The notes under the pieces are model-generated. The model was not told the origin of the DNA. It searched no databases and worked only from the letters and a program-made list of their open reading frames with translations. A stretch of 41,780 nt of DNA, taken from Brevinematales bacterium. GTDB lineage: Bacteria > Spirochaetota > Brevinematia > Brevinematales > GWF1-51-8. A program made the position numbers and the translations under genes. This document shows, piece after piece, positions 1 to 8,455 of this stretch; the stretch's first letter is position 1; every line of letters starts with the position of its first letter. Where the stretch lies: contig JAGVBZ010000045.1 in NCBI GenBank assembly GCA_020059465.1, positions 1 through 41,780 on the forward strand, written 5' to 3'.

Positions 1-206
1 GCCTTGTCGATACCGCGTACGGCTAATCCCGATATGAAACTGAAACCGGCAACAAAGATTCAGCCCGTGCTCACACGCAGGTGTTTTACCAGCCTTGTCA
101 ATACCGCGTACGGCTAATCCCGATATGAAACTGAAACCGGCAACAAAGATTCAGCCCGTGTTCACGCGCAGGTGTTTTACCAGCCTTGTCGATACCGCGT
201 ACGGCT
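1..206. repeat. 91-bp tandem repeat (2 full units plus 24 bp)
   Basis: Two full 91-bp units (1-91 and 92-182) are followed by the first 24 bases of a third (183-206). By eye the two full units differ at only three positions. The array may continue upstream of the window. Because 91 is not a multiple of three, each unit shifts the reading frame, so an open frame running through it is unlikely to be a real gene. The function is unknown. Confidence 0.9.
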
Positions 207-240
207 TGCCTGCCTTGGGGCTGACTTTTAAGTCAAAAAA

Positions 241-310
241 CGATGTCACTGCGATCCCCGTGCTTCTATTTTTTATTGCACGGGGTGAAGCAGTCTATTC
301 TGTTTATTAT
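241..310 (+). repeat. Dispersed intergenic repeat, copy A
   Basis: The element starts GATGTCACTGCGA and contains a perfect 8-bp hairpin (CCCCGTGC at 256-263 with GCACGGGG at 278-285, 14-nt loop). It ends with GGTGAAGCAGTCTA and, after a short gap, TTTATTAT at 303-310. The same end motifs recur at 1465-1498 (inverted) and around 34897-35055. This suggests a short non-autonomous dispersed repeat. Confidence 0.6.
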
Positions 311-377
311 GGTATTGAAGCGGGGTATCGCAGAGAAAAATACCTCTATAATACTTCATATAACACATGAAAAGGCT

Positions 378-403
378 TAACCGGATGGAAAGTGTTCCGA
401 TAA
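378..403 (+). promoter_or_regulatory. Candidate flagellar sigma-28-type promoter of flgG
   Basis: TAAC at 378-381 and TCCGATAA at 396-403 resemble the FliA consensus TAAA-N15-GCCGATAA, matching 3/4 and 7/8 bases with a 14-nt spacer. It lies 43 bp upstream of flgG. The spacing is one base short, so this is a candidate only. A TATAAT at 347-352 is an alternative -10 but has no good -35. Confidence 0.3.
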
Positions 404-446
404 TTATAGAGCAGGACAGAATCCCAAATAAGGAGGGAGTAGCGTT

Positions 447-1241
447 ATGATGCGTGCACTATGGACGGCGGCTTCCGGAATGATAGGCGAACAGTTTCAC
501 ATCGATACCATCGCGAACAACTTGGCGAACATCAACACCACGGGCTTTAAAAAAGCGCGCGCGGAATTCGAGGACCTCCTCTATCAGACCGAGCGGCTTG
601 CCGGAACTCCGTCATCCGAACTCAGCCAGTATCCCGTCGGTATACAGACCGGTTTGGGCGTACGCCCGGCTGCGACCCAGAAATTCTACACACAGGGCAA
701 CTTACAGCAGACCGGCAATAATAAGGACATCGCGATTGAAAATGAAGGTTTCTTCGGTATATCTTTACCCGACGGCAGTACCGCTTATTCCCGCGACGGT
801 ACGTTTAAGATCGACTCCAATAAGGAACTCGTGACCTCGCAGGGGTACCGGCTGATCCCTCCCATTGTCCTGCCCGACGATTTTCTCGATAATTCGCTGA
901 CTATCGCTCCCGACGGGCTTGTCACAGTCAAAATCCCGTCGCAGGACGATCCCATCGAAGTGGGGCAGATATATCTCTACCGTTTTATTAACCCCGCCGG
1001 GCTCACCAATATCGGCGAGAACTTTGTGAAAGAAAGCCCCGCGTCCGGCCCCGCATATCAGGGTATTCCTGATACACAGGGTTACGGGAAAGTTCTGCAG
1101 GGTTTCCTCGAAATGTCGAACGTGAACGCGGTGCAGGAAATGGTCGATATGATCGTCGCCCAGCGCGCTTACGAATTCAACTCGAAGTCCATCCAGACCG
1201 CGGACTCCATGCTCGCGACCGCCAACGGCTTGAAACGTTAA
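447..1241 (+). CDS. flgG: Flagellar distal rod protein FlgG
   Basis: This 264-residue protein builds the distal rod of the flagellar basal body, the shaft crossing the periplasm. The N-terminal rod-family motif (ANNLANINTTGFKK, about residues 23-36) and the C-terminal motif (VDMIVAQRAYEFNSKSIQT, about 233-251) are both intact, and the length is typical for FlgG. Two ATG codons are adjacent; the first (447) sits about 10 nt after AGGAGGG (431-437) and was chosen. The gene stands alone here without flgF or other rod genes downstream and is closed by a strong terminator at 1262-1290. The N-terminal wording resembles spirochaete FlgG. Confidence 0.95.
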   Translation: MMRALWTAASGMIGEQFHIDTIANNLANINTTGFKKARAEFEDLLYQTERLAGTPSSELSQYPVGIQTGLGVRPAATQKFYTQGNLQQTGNNKDIAIENEGFFGISLPDGSTAYSRDGTFKIDSNKELVTSQGYRLIPPIVLPDDFLDNSLTIAPDGLVTVKIPSQDDPIEVGQIYLYRFINPAGLTNIGENFVKESPASGPAYQGIPDTQGYGKVLQGFLEMSNVNAVQEMVDMIVAQRAYEFNSKSIQTADSMLATANGLKR

Positions 1242-1261
1242 ACATAAATACCTATTCCTGA

Positions 1262-1290
1262 GGGGAGCGCGTCAAGCGTTCCCCTTTTTT
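1262..1290 (+). terminator. Rho-independent terminator after flgG
   Basis: A 9-bp stem (GGGGAGCGC at 1262-1270 with GCGTTCCCC at 1276-1284, one G-T wobble) has a 5-nt loop and is followed directly by six T residues (1285-1290). It lies 20 bp after the flgG stop codon and separates flgG from the next gene. Confidence 0.9.
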
Positions 1291-1464
1291 ATTAAGGATG
1301 CTTTTTTCACCGGCCGCTTCGCTCTGCTCGCGGTGACATTCTCCCTCATAAGTTCCAGCGTCTACCCACAACGAAACCCGTCGAGACAAAACCGATTGTC
1401 ATAGCGATACCGCGCTATATTGGTTTCTCATTACATAGTGGCTATCGATTTATGTTTTTATCCA

Positions 1465-1498
1465 TAGACTGCTTCACCGTTCACGCCCGCTGTGACAT
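1465..1498 (-). repeat. Dispersed intergenic repeat, copy B
   Basis: Read on the minus strand, this short segment begins ATGTCAC-GCG and ends GGTGAAGCAGTCTA. Its last 14 bases are identical to the end of copy A (284-297). It lies in the 287-bp gap between the flgG terminator and the VWA gene. The same gap also holds a TCACCG...CGGTGA inverted repeat at about 1305-1334 that may be a further degenerate relative. I see no gene in this gap. Confidence 0.5.
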
Positions 1499-1577
1499 AA
1501 ATATTTCAAAATTCCGGTACACTTTGAGTGTTCCTGTTTTGTATGCTATACTATACTATCATTTTCAGGAGCGGGCT

Positions 1578-2894
1578 ATGAAACACGGCGTGCTTTCCGC
1601 GCTATTCATCCTCTTTTTTACCTTCGCGTACTCCATCAGCGACTCTGTTTTTAATGAGATGATGGGACGGATAAAGCTCGTCCAATTCGCCACCGACAAG
1701 GAGGACATTCTCCATGAATACGCCGCCGAACGTTTTACTGCAGGACAGGTAATTACCGTACTCTCTCAGTTCAAGTTCTCCACCGATAAACTGAAAGTCC
1801 TCGCGATGTTTTCTAATAAAGTCACCGACCTGAGCAATATCTCCAAAATCGCAGAATCGTTTGCGTTCGCGGCGGATAAATCCAAAGCCATGCAGATAAT
1901 GACAGGGTGGGCATTTCCAACTATAGGCGCGGCTGTTATCCATTCCGCGGGGGCGTCGAAGACGATCAAAACCCTCGCGAAACAGCTCGCCGCGCCGAAG
2001 TTCTCCAAGGATAAACTGAAGCTCTTCAGGAACACGCTCGCCGTACTGACCGAGATGCTGAACGGGGACGATATCCTTCTAATAATGGGGGCGTTCGATT
2101 TCAGCGCTGATAGGGTCGAGGCGCTGATGCTCCTTGGAGATTATACGTCGGGGATCACCTGCGCGGAGGCACTGCTCATCCTTCGGAAGATCCCGTTCTC
2201 GAAAGACCGTCTCGCCCTACTCGCGGTCATCAAGGACTGGATTGTCGATACCGGGGAGGCGTATTCCCTGACCGCCGCGTTCGAGTTCGAATCCGATAAG
2301 CTCGCGGCGTGGAAAATTCTCAAGACGATCAAACCCGTCAGCCTGATGTTCGGTATAGTTAAAAAATCGCCCGCCGTGTTCGTGATCGATTTCTCCGGCA
2401 GTATGACAGTAAAGTTCAAGGCAGGCGGCGCTCAGTTGACACGTCTGGAGTATGTCCTGAACGAGCTGGAGACCGCGCTGACCAACCTCCCGCTATGGAT
2501 GCGTTTCAACGTCATCGCGTTCCACACGGAAGTAATGCCGTGGTCGGATTCGCCCCTACCGGCGGATCAGAAGAATATTCATTCCGCGGTCGCGTTTATG
2601 CGGCAGGTCTCGCCCGAGGGGGGAACCACGATCTATGATGCGCTCAAGTACGCATACTCCCAAAACCCGCAGGCGATCTACTTCCTGACCGACGGTATCC
2701 CCACTCACGGGGAAAAGACCGCCGTAGCGGATATCCTCGCCGATGTTAAAAAATGGCACGCCGCAAACCCCTGCCCGATCTACGCGATCGCGTTTCTGAT
2801 GGGAGAATTCGGCGGCGACGATAAGAAAGCGTCCATTTCGTTTCTGAAACAAATTGCGGAAATCACGGGCGGCGTGTTCCGGGTGATGGAGTAA
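1578..2894 (+). CDS. Exported DUF4476-repeat and von Willebrand factor A domain protein
   Basis: A 438-residue protein with a hydrophobic N-terminal signal (residues 4-20). The first 250 residues hold about seven copies of an F-x-F-x-x-D-K-L-x-x-L motif, which fits DUF4476-type helical repeats. The C-terminal part is a von Willebrand A domain with the MIDAS metal site: VIDFSGSM, then EGGTTIYDAL, then FLTDGIP. Such proteins usually make protein-protein contacts outside the cytoplasm; the partner is unknown. The start at 1578 follows CAGGAGC and gives a clean signal sequence; a longer frame from 1452 overlaps the upstream repeat and is unlikely. The pseudouridine synthase gene begins 2 nt after the stop, implying co-transcription. 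Confidence 0.8.
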   Translation: MKHGVLSALFILFFTFAYSISDSVFNEMMGRIKLVQFATDKEDILHEYAAERFTAGQVITVLSQFKFSTDKLKVLAMFSNKVTDLSNISKIAESFAFAADKSKAMQIMTGWAFPTIGAAVIHSAGASKTIKTLAKQLAAPKFSKDKLKLFRNTLAVLTEMLNGDDILLIMGAFDFSADRVEALMLLGDYTSGITCAEALLILRKIPFSKDRLALLAVIKDWIVDTGEAYSLTAAFEFESDKLAAWKILKTIKPVSLMFGIVKKSPAVFVIDFSGSMTVKFKAGGAQLTRLEYVLNELETALTNLPLWMRFNVIAFHTEVMPWSDSPLPADQKNIHSAVAFMRQVSPEGGTTIYDALKYAYSQNPQAIYFLTDGIPTHGEKTAVADILADVKKWHAANPCPIYAIAFLMGEFGGDDKKASISFLKQIAEITGGVFRVME

Positions 2895-2896
2895 AT

Positions 2897-3814
2897 ATGG
2901 GTACGCCGCATAAGTTCCGCGCGGACGCCGCTTTCGACGGTATCCGTCTCGATTCCGCCATCGCTCAAAAATATCCTCAATACACCCGCAGTTACCTGAA
3001 ATCCGCCGATATTCCGGTCACTCTGAACGGAAAACCTGTTAAATGGAGCGCCAAGCTCAGCGAGGGTGACGTTATCCAGTTCGATATTCCCGACCTGAAG
3101 CCCCTCGACGTCGTCCCGCAGGATATCCCGTTCGACGTGCTCTATTCCGATAACGATATCGCGGTCATCAATAAACCCTACGGCCTCCCGGTACATCCCT
3201 CGCACGGGCATCCCGACGGTACTCTTGTCAACGGCCTATTGCACCGTTTCGGCGGAAAACTCTCCGGCATCGGAGGCGTGGAACGCCCGGGAATCGTGCA
3301 CCGTCTCGATATGGACACCGCCGGGCTGATGGTGGTCGCGCTCAACGACGCCGCGCACCGGGATCTGTCACGCCAGTTTATGGACAGAAGCGTCCGGAAA
3401 ATCTACCACGCTATTGTCAAGGGGAATCCTCCCCCGGACGGCAGACTGGAGCACCCTCTCGGCAGGGCGCCGAACAATCCGCTGAAACGCGCGGTGGTGC
3501 CGGAATCGGCTGGCGGACGGCCCGCTGTCACCGAGTACCGGGTACTGGAATACCTTGCCGAGCACGCTTATATCGTCATCAAACTCCTGACGGGGCGTAC
3601 CCACCAGATTCGTATTCATTTCGCGTACGAGGGATTCCCTGTCGCGGGAGACCCGATCTACTCTCGGCATCACCGTATCTACGGCCTGAGCGGTATAGCC
3701 CTTTGCGCGAAAGAACTCCGTTTCGCTCACCCCGTTTCCGGGGAGGTGATGTCGTTCATGATCGACCTGCCAGCCGAATTCGCCGCGCTGCTCGAAAAAT
3801 TAAAAAAACATTAA
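2897..3814 (+). CDS. RluA/RluD-family pseudouridine synthase
   Basis: A 305-residue enzyme that isomerises uridine to pseudouridine in rRNA or tRNA, in the cytoplasm. An S4 RNA-binding domain occupies about residues 13-65. The catalytic domain shows INKPYGLPVHP (about 91-101) and the family signature HRLDMDTAGLMV (about 135-146) with the catalytic Asp at 138. The C-terminal GRTHQIRIHF motif is also present. The layout (S4 plus catalytic domain) is that of RluD/RluC; the exact target base cannot be told from sequence alone. It follows the VWA gene by 2 nt, with a GGAG in the end of that gene as ribosome-binding site. Confidence 0.93.
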   Translation: MGTPHKFRADAAFDGIRLDSAIAQKYPQYTRSYLKSADIPVTLNGKPVKWSAKLSEGDVIQFDIPDLKPLDVVPQDIPFDVLYSDNDIAVINKPYGLPVHPSHGHPDGTLVNGLLHRFGGKLSGIGGVERPGIVHRLDMDTAGLMVVALNDAAHRDLSRQFMDRSVRKIYHAIVKGNPPPDGRLEHPLGRAPNNPLKRAVVPESAGGRPAVTEYRVLEYLAEHAYIVIKLLTGRTHQIRIHFAYEGFPVAGDPIYSRHHRIYGLSGIALCAKELRFAHPVSGEVMSFMIDLPAEFAALLEKLKKH

Positions 3815-3819
3815 TCCGC

Positions 3820-3847
3820 TTGCAATATCGCCCAGGCGTCTTATAAT
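3820..3847 (+). promoter_or_regulatory. Candidate sigma-70-type promoter for the DUF389 gene
   Basis: TTGCAA (3820-3825), a 16-nt spacer and a consensus TATAAT (3842-3847) lie 30 bp before the GTG start at 3877. The position between two genes with a 62-bp gap supports a new transcription unit. Confidence 0.6.
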
Positions 3848-3876
3848 CATATCATCAGAAATTTCAGGAGAAATCC

Positions 3877-5085
3877 GTGAACGATAAACCCAAACCTTCG
3901 GATAGCCCCAGAAACGATAAACCGAAACAACCCGTTCCAGAGAAACCGGCAAAGAAAGAAGAATTTATGGATTCTGTTAAGGATGAAATGAAAAAAGAGA
4001 AGAAACAGGGGTTTTTCAGCTTTATCGGCCTGCAGATGAAGCAGGGGGAATTCGCCCCGCTCCGTGACGGAATCGGCGGAATAGTCGACCAGTACCGCAG
4101 CTTCAAGGAGATCAAAGAGGAAACCCGTCTGAAATTCGATACCTACGAATGTGTGGTGGAAGGCGCTCACGACAGTATCGAATATTATATCCTGCTTATC
4201 CTGTCCTGCCTGATCGCCGCGATGGGACTATTCGCCAATTCTACAGCAGTGATCATCGGCGCGATGCTGGTCGCTCCGCTTATGGGACCGGTACTCGGTT
4301 TTTCCGCGGGACTCCTCTGGGGAAGCAGGAAAGTGATCCTAAAATCGGTTTTTACCCTTTTTAAGGGTATTATTATCGTATTGGCGATCACCTCTGCGCT
4401 CGCTTATTTTATACCGGGAATCACAGTGACCAGCGAAATGCAGTCCCGTTCCCTGCCGTCTATCTTCGATATCATCATCGCCTTAGCCAGCGGCGCGGTC
4501 GGCGCATACGCCTACGCGAATAAAAAGATCACCAACGCCATCTCCGGGGTAGCGATATCGGTCGCGCTCATGCCCCCGTTATGCACAATCGGCATAGGTT
4601 TCGGTTTCGGAAATCTTTCCCTCGCATGGGGCGCGTTTATCCTATTCGCGGTGAATATAGTCGGGATTTCCTTAGCCGCGCTGATCGTATTTCAATTGAT
4701 TCGCCTGCATCCCCACGCATACGATGAGGAGGAGTTTCAGAAAGCGAGAAAGCGCGCGGCAGGCCAGATTATTATTTCCACCCTTCTTCTCGTGGCGCTC
4801 AGCGTTCCGCTCGTATATTTTATGAGTCTTTCATTTGAGCGCGAAAAGGAAAAATCTGTCATCGAATTCACAATCGATACTTATATGACGTCGGGAAGGA
4901 TATACGACCTGAACATGAAGTTTTCCAAACTGACCAATCATATCGACCTGGTGGTGCTTTTAAAAAAGAACGATACAATGTTCAATCCGGCGAACATGAC
5001 CGCAGAGCTGGAAACAAAGCTAAAGAAGAAGGTAATTCTCGAACTTTATACTATCCATCTGACCGAAGAAACTTTTACCAATTAA
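3877..5085 (+). CDS. DUF389 family integral membrane protein
   Basis: A 402-residue membrane protein. A charged, Lys/Pro-rich cytoplasmic N-terminus of about 95 residues precedes at least five hydrophobic segments (about 101-120, 122-148, 155-180, 195-213, 220-275), with a further one at 297-315. The sequence around NSTAVIIGAMLVAPLMGPVLG (about 121-141) and ISVALMPPLCTIGIG (about 227-241) is the hallmark of DUF389, whose biochemical role is unknown. A C-terminal soluble tail of about 85 residues follows the last segment. It starts with GTG, supported by CAGGAG at 3865-3870. It probably forms its own transcription unit. Confidence 0.88.
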   Translation: MNDKPKPSDSPRNDKPKQPVPEKPAKKEEFMDSVKDEMKKEKKQGFFSFIGLQMKQGEFAPLRDGIGGIVDQYRSFKEIKEETRLKFDTYECVVEGAHDSIEYYILLILSCLIAAMGLFANSTAVIIGAMLVAPLMGPVLGFSAGLLWGSRKVILKSVFTLFKGIIIVLAITSALAYFIPGITVTSEMQSRSLPSIFDIIIALASGAVGAYAYANKKITNAISGVAISVALMPPLCTIGIGFGFGNLSLAWGAFILFAVNIVGISLAALIVFQLIRLHPHAYDEEEFQKARKRAAGQIIISTLLLVALSVPLVYFMSLSFEREKEKSVIEFTIDTYMTSGRIYDLNMKFSKLTNHIDLVVLLKKNDTMFNPANMTAELETKLKKKVILELYTIHLTEETFTN

Positions 5086-5097
5086 TTCATTTCGCCG

Positions 5098-5135
5098 TTA
5101 TGAAATATCAGAAAACTTGCGTTGATATTTCATAA
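5098..5135. promoter_or_regulatory. Perfect 13-bp inverted repeat (possible operator or RNA hairpin)
   Basis: TTATGAAATATCA (5098-5110) and its exact reverse complement TGATATTTCATAA (5123-5135) are separated by 12 nt. It lies 13 bp after the DUF389 stop and about 100 bp before the first MBL gene. No T-run follows, so it is not a standard terminator on the plus strand. It could be a dimeric regulator site or an mRNA end structure. Confidence 0.6.
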
Positions 5136-5235
5136 AACGCCCCGATTTCCGGTATTATAGATGTATTCCAATGTCATTATTTCACTTTCTTGGATATTTT
5201 TCCGAAAAACAAGTGAAAACACATAAGAGGCTGCA

Positions 5236-6099
5236 ATGCGGATTCAACGGCGGTTTAAGGGCACTCTCTCGCTCAAAAATTCAGGTGAATTGACGATTTT
5301 TTTCATCGGAGTAGGAAGCGCATTCGCGCGTGAGAACGCCCAGACAAGCCTCTTGGTTATAAAAGGGAACGATCATCTCCTGATCGACTGCGGAAGCACG
5401 TGCCCCAACGCACTGTACCAGCTCGGGGTAAACATCGGCCAGATAGAACACCTTTTTATCACGCATTCCCACGCCGATCATATCGGGGGTTTGGAGCAGG
5501 TCGCGCTTTTCGGGCGTTATGTCAATAAGCGTAAACCCACTTTACTGATCACCCCGGAATACCGCGATATCCTGTGGAACTTTTCCCTGAAAGGTGGGTG
5601 CGGATTCGGCGAGCGGAAGGATGGAAAATATCTCGAATTCGACGATTTTTTCAACGTGATCGCGCCTAAACCCGTCAAGGGTTACTCGCATGATACGTTC
5701 GAAGCCGATGTCGGTTCGATACATGTAAAGATAATGCGTACAATGCATTTCCCGGACAGTTCCACCAACTGGAAGGATTCGTTCTGGAGTACCGGAATTA
5801 TCATAGACGACAGGGTGTTTTATCCGGCGGACACAAGGTTCGACCATGAGATGATAGAGGAATATATGTCCAAGCTCCCGATAGAGGCCGTATTCCACGA
5901 CTGCCAGTTTTTCACCGGCGGCGTTCATGCGTCGTTCGACCAGCTTTCCCAACTGCCCGCCGATATCAAGAAAAAAATGTACCTTGTCCATTATTCGGAT
6001 AACTGGCGGAATTTCGAGGGAAAGGTTACGGAGAACGGGTTCGCGGGGTTCGGGATGCCCCACACTTATTACACATTAGATAATAAGGACAGCAAATGA
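5236..6099 (+). CDS. MBL-fold metallo-hydrolase, first of tandem pair
   Basis: A 287-residue cytoplasmic enzyme of the RNase Z-like branch of the metallo-beta-lactamase fold. The two-metal site is visible: THSHADH (His77, His79, Asp81, His82), MHFP (His171), ADTRFD (Asp199) and LVHYSDNW (His252). GVGSAF near residue 25 and the HDCQFFTGGVHAS stretch (about 221-233) are shared with its neighbour. The substrate is unknown; relatives cut RNA, cyclic nucleotides or phosphodiesters. The start at 5236 follows AAGAGG. The stop overlaps the next start by 4 nt (ATGA), so the two are translationally coupled. Confidence 0.85.
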   Translation: MRIQRRFKGTLSLKNSGELTIFFIGVGSAFARENAQTSLLVIKGNDHLLIDCGSTCPNALYQLGVNIGQIEHLFITHSHADHIGGLEQVALFGRYVNKRKPTLLITPEYRDILWNFSLKGGCGFGERKDGKYLEFDDFFNVIAPKPVKGYSHDTFEADVGSIHVKIMRTMHFPDSSTNWKDSFWSTGIIIDDRVFYPADTRFDHEMIEEYMSKLPIEAVFHDCQFFTGGVHASFDQLSQLPADIKKKMYLVHYSDNWRNFEGKVTENGFAGFGMPHTYYTLDNKDSK

Positions 6100-6941
6100 A
6101 AATTGAAAAATTCGACGGGACCAAGCTCCCGCTGACAAACGACGGACATCTTTCAATATTTTTTTTCGGAGTCGGCAGCGCATTCTCGAAAAAACACTAC
6201 CAGACCAACCCGATTATTATCAAGGGCGACGATCACCTGATGATAGATTTCGGAACCCGTTCCAGCCAGGCCCTCTATGAATTGGGACTGAAAGTCACCG
6301 ATATCCGGAATTTTCTGGTCACTCATTCCCACGCCGATCATATCGGCGGGCTTGAAGAAGTGATGCTGATGGGGCGTTATGTCGCAATGAAGAAACCGAA
6401 TGTCGTAATCAACGAGGAGTACCAGAAAATCCTTTGGGAGAAATCGCTTCAGGGCGGGTGCGCGTACAGCGAGGAATCGTTCGGGCACTACCTGGAGTTC
6501 CCCGACTTCTGGAATATTATTCGCCCGGCGTATCTGAAGGATTACCCGCGCGAGACATGGCACGCAATAATCGGAGGTATCGACCTGAAGGCCCCGCGAA
6601 CGATGCATATTCCGGAGCACTCGATGGATTGGCGTTCGTCATTCTGGAGCTGCGGCGCGCTGTTGGACGAACGCATCCTGTTCACCAGCGACTCCCGTTT
6701 CGACCCGGACCTGATACTGGAATTCGATGAAAAGTTCAAATTAGAGGCGATTTTCCACGATTGCCAATTTTTCACCGGCGGCGTTCACGCGTCTATCGAC
6801 GAATTGAACACGTTACCGCCAAAAATCAAGGCAAAGATGTACCTCGTGCATTACGGCGATAACTGGCCCAGTTTTGAGGATAAAGTAAAGGAATACGGGT
6901 TCGCCGATCTCGTTCGGCAATGGACATTCTACAGGTTCTAA
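6096..6941 (+). CDS. MBL-fold metallo-hydrolase, second of tandem pair
   Basis: A 281-residue paralogue of the preceding gene, alignable over its whole length with hardly any gaps. All metal ligands are kept: THSHADH (77-82 region), MHIP (His171), SDSRFD (Asp199) and LVHYGDNW (His252). Both proteins share HDCQFFTGGVHAS. It overlaps the upstream stop by 4 nt, so the two are made together and may form a heterodimer (inference). Its last 4 bases overlap the converging gene at 6938. Function beyond hydrolase is not assignable. Confidence 0.85.
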   Translation: MKIEKFDGTKLPLTNDGHLSIFFFGVGSAFSKKHYQTNPIIIKGDDHLMIDFGTRSSQALYELGLKVTDIRNFLVTHSHADHIGGLEEVMLMGRYVAMKKPNVVINEEYQKILWEKSLQGGCAYSEESFGHYLEFPDFWNIIRPAYLKDYPRETWHAIIGGIDLKAPRTMHIPEHSMDWRSSFWSCGALLDERILFTSDSRFDPDLILEFDEKFKLEAIFHDCQFFTGGVHASIDELNTLPPKIKAKMYLVHYGDNWPSFEDKVKEYGFADLVRQWTFYRF

Positions 6942-7339
6942 TCTGCTTTATCGTCCGCAACCGGGTTATCGTATTGGATCAGCCCCGACGCGATCTCGCG
7001 TTCCTCGGAGTTCATCCCGCCGGCCACTATACCGTTTATCAGCGCGTCCCTCTTCTCCCCGTCCAGTTCAGGGTGAGCCCCGATATATTCCTCAGCCCTT
7101 TTCTGCCTCGTCGCGCGCTTTACCTTTTTTTCGATAATACTGGTTATCACCAATCCGCCGCCGAACAAAGCGGAAAAAACAATCATGAAGTGAAGCCATT
7201 CGAACTTGATCTGCATGATGTTTTTGATAAAATAGTAAATACCGAGCAGTGAGAACATCACGATATAAAAAATATTCCGCACCCAGCGGGCGCTTTTAGT
7301 AATCCATGGGGCTTCCCATCCGCCCGTACGCAAACCCAT
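6938..7339 (-). CDS. Small two-span membrane protein of unknown function
   Basis: A 133-residue protein I do not recognise. It has two hydrophobic segments (about residues 22-40 and 47-66) followed by a basic stretch (KKVKRATRQKRAEE) and a charged C-terminal tail, consistent with both ends in the cytoplasm. It starts 8 bp after the HExxH lipoprotein gene with AGGAG six bases before the ATG, so it ends a three-gene unit (hydrolase, lipoprotein, this gene). Confidence 0.7.
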   Translation of the reverse strand: MGLRTGGWEAPWITKSARWVRNIFYIVMFSLLGIYYFIKNIMQIKFEWLHFMIVFSALFGGGLVITSIIEKKVKRATRQKRAEEYIGAHPELDGEKRDALINGIVAGGMNSEEREIASGLIQYDNPVADDKAD

Positions 7340-7347
7340 AAAATCTC

Positions 7348-8454
7348 CTATTGATAGAATATTTGTATCGAATCAAATCTCGCCTTGACCAATTCGTTCG
7401 TCATCGGCGAATAGCTGATTATCGTTTTATCGTTCGATTTCACGGTAATCTTATAAGTACAGCCGAGTTTCTGCGTCAGATGATAGTATGTCACAAACTC
7501 GGCAAGGTCCTCCGTCCATGTCTTACTTCCGTAAAGGGTGACAAACGGCGTTTTAAAAAGCGCCCGATATACATTATTCATGTCCTTCATAAATATTTTC
7601 GGGCCGCCATTCCATCCGAACACGGTAATTTTATCACGGAGAGGAAAATTGTACTTGGGTACCGGTTGGTTGATCTGCTGCCATACCCCGTTTGTAAAAC
7701 TTACTATTCCGCCAAGCGGTTTATTGAAATAAGAATGGATTTTAACGTACATATCTTCAATATAAGGGGTAATGTTTTTCACATAATCCACGCCATGAGT
7801 TCCCTCATGGAGAAGGGCGTAAAAAAACGCGGAGTATTCTCCACTCACAATGATTTCGAAGTGATTGCCGAAATACCTGACCGATTTCTGCGATATTGAA
7901 ACCAGAGAATTATTACTCATATACTGAACAGATTCGGTGAATACCGCCTTATGTCCGGTCTCATCCGGTATAAAGCAGGATTCGTCCTTGAGAGTAACCC
8001 ACATTCCAAATGGGTAATCTAATGTTTCCGGATTAAATAGCATGATGAAGTAAAAATTACCGTTATCATCAAGCACACAATCTGTCATCCCGCTTCCCAT
8101 AAAATCTTTGATAAAATAGAGTCCGAGAAGGCGCTCCTGAAAAACCTTTTTATGAAGCGGGGGCAGCATTTCAATGTAATTACTGATTCGCAATAACTCT
8201 TTGGCAGTAGGAGTATAGGGAATATATTCCGGCTTATCATCTAATTTGATTATATAATCTAATACAAAACCCGGAGCGTCCTGAATCCTTTGTATGATCG
8301 GTTTCGATAAAATATCCGACGGATAAGACGAAACATTGTGAACCTTCGAGTTCAAGAGATCCTTCACTATTTTTTCATCGTCCGTCGTCTGACCATTCGT
8401 ACATCCGATACAGACGATACAAAATACTAATAAAACAAAAATGATTTTTCGCAT
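7348..8454 (-). CDS. Lipoprotein with HExxH zincin-like motif (putative metallopeptidase)
   Basis: A 368-residue protein with a lipoprotein signal ending VCIGC (Cys18). The stretch ALLHEGTHGVDY (His216, Glu217, His220) is an HExxH zinc-peptidase motif, and TEDLAEFVTYY about 110 residues later could supply a glutamate ligand. Known family membership is not clear, so peptidase activity is inferred from the motif. The ATG at 8454 lies 8 nt after AGGAGG and directly precedes the signal; an in-frame GTG at 8463 lies next to the ribosome-binding site and is less likely. It follows the alpha/beta hydrolase by 1 nt. It is richer in A+T than the flanking genes. Confidence 0.7.
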   Translation of the reverse strand: MRKIIFVLLVFCIVCIGCTNGQTTDDEKIVKDLLNSKVHNVSSYPSDILSKPIIQRIQDAPGFVLDYIIKLDDKPEYIPYTPTAKELLRISNYIEMLPPLHKKVFQERLLGLYFIKDFMGSGMTDCVLDDNGNFYFIMLFNPETLDYPFGMWVTLKDESCFIPDETGHKAVFTESVQYMSNNSLVSISQKSVRYFGNHFEIIVSGEYSAFFYALLHEGTHGVDYVKNITPYIEDMYVKIHSYFNKPLGGIVSFTNGVWQQINQPVPKYNFPLRDKITVFGWNGGPKIFMKDMNNVYRALFKTPFVTLYGSKTWTEDLAEFVTYYHLTQKLGCTYKITVKSNDKTIISYSPMTNELVKARFDSIQIFYQ

Positions 8455-8455
8455 A

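Noticed and set aside
95-370. Open frame of 91 codons across the 91-bp tandem repeat
   Set aside because: It lies inside frame-shifting tandem repeats and a dispersed repeat, has no ribosome-binding site and looks unlike any protein.
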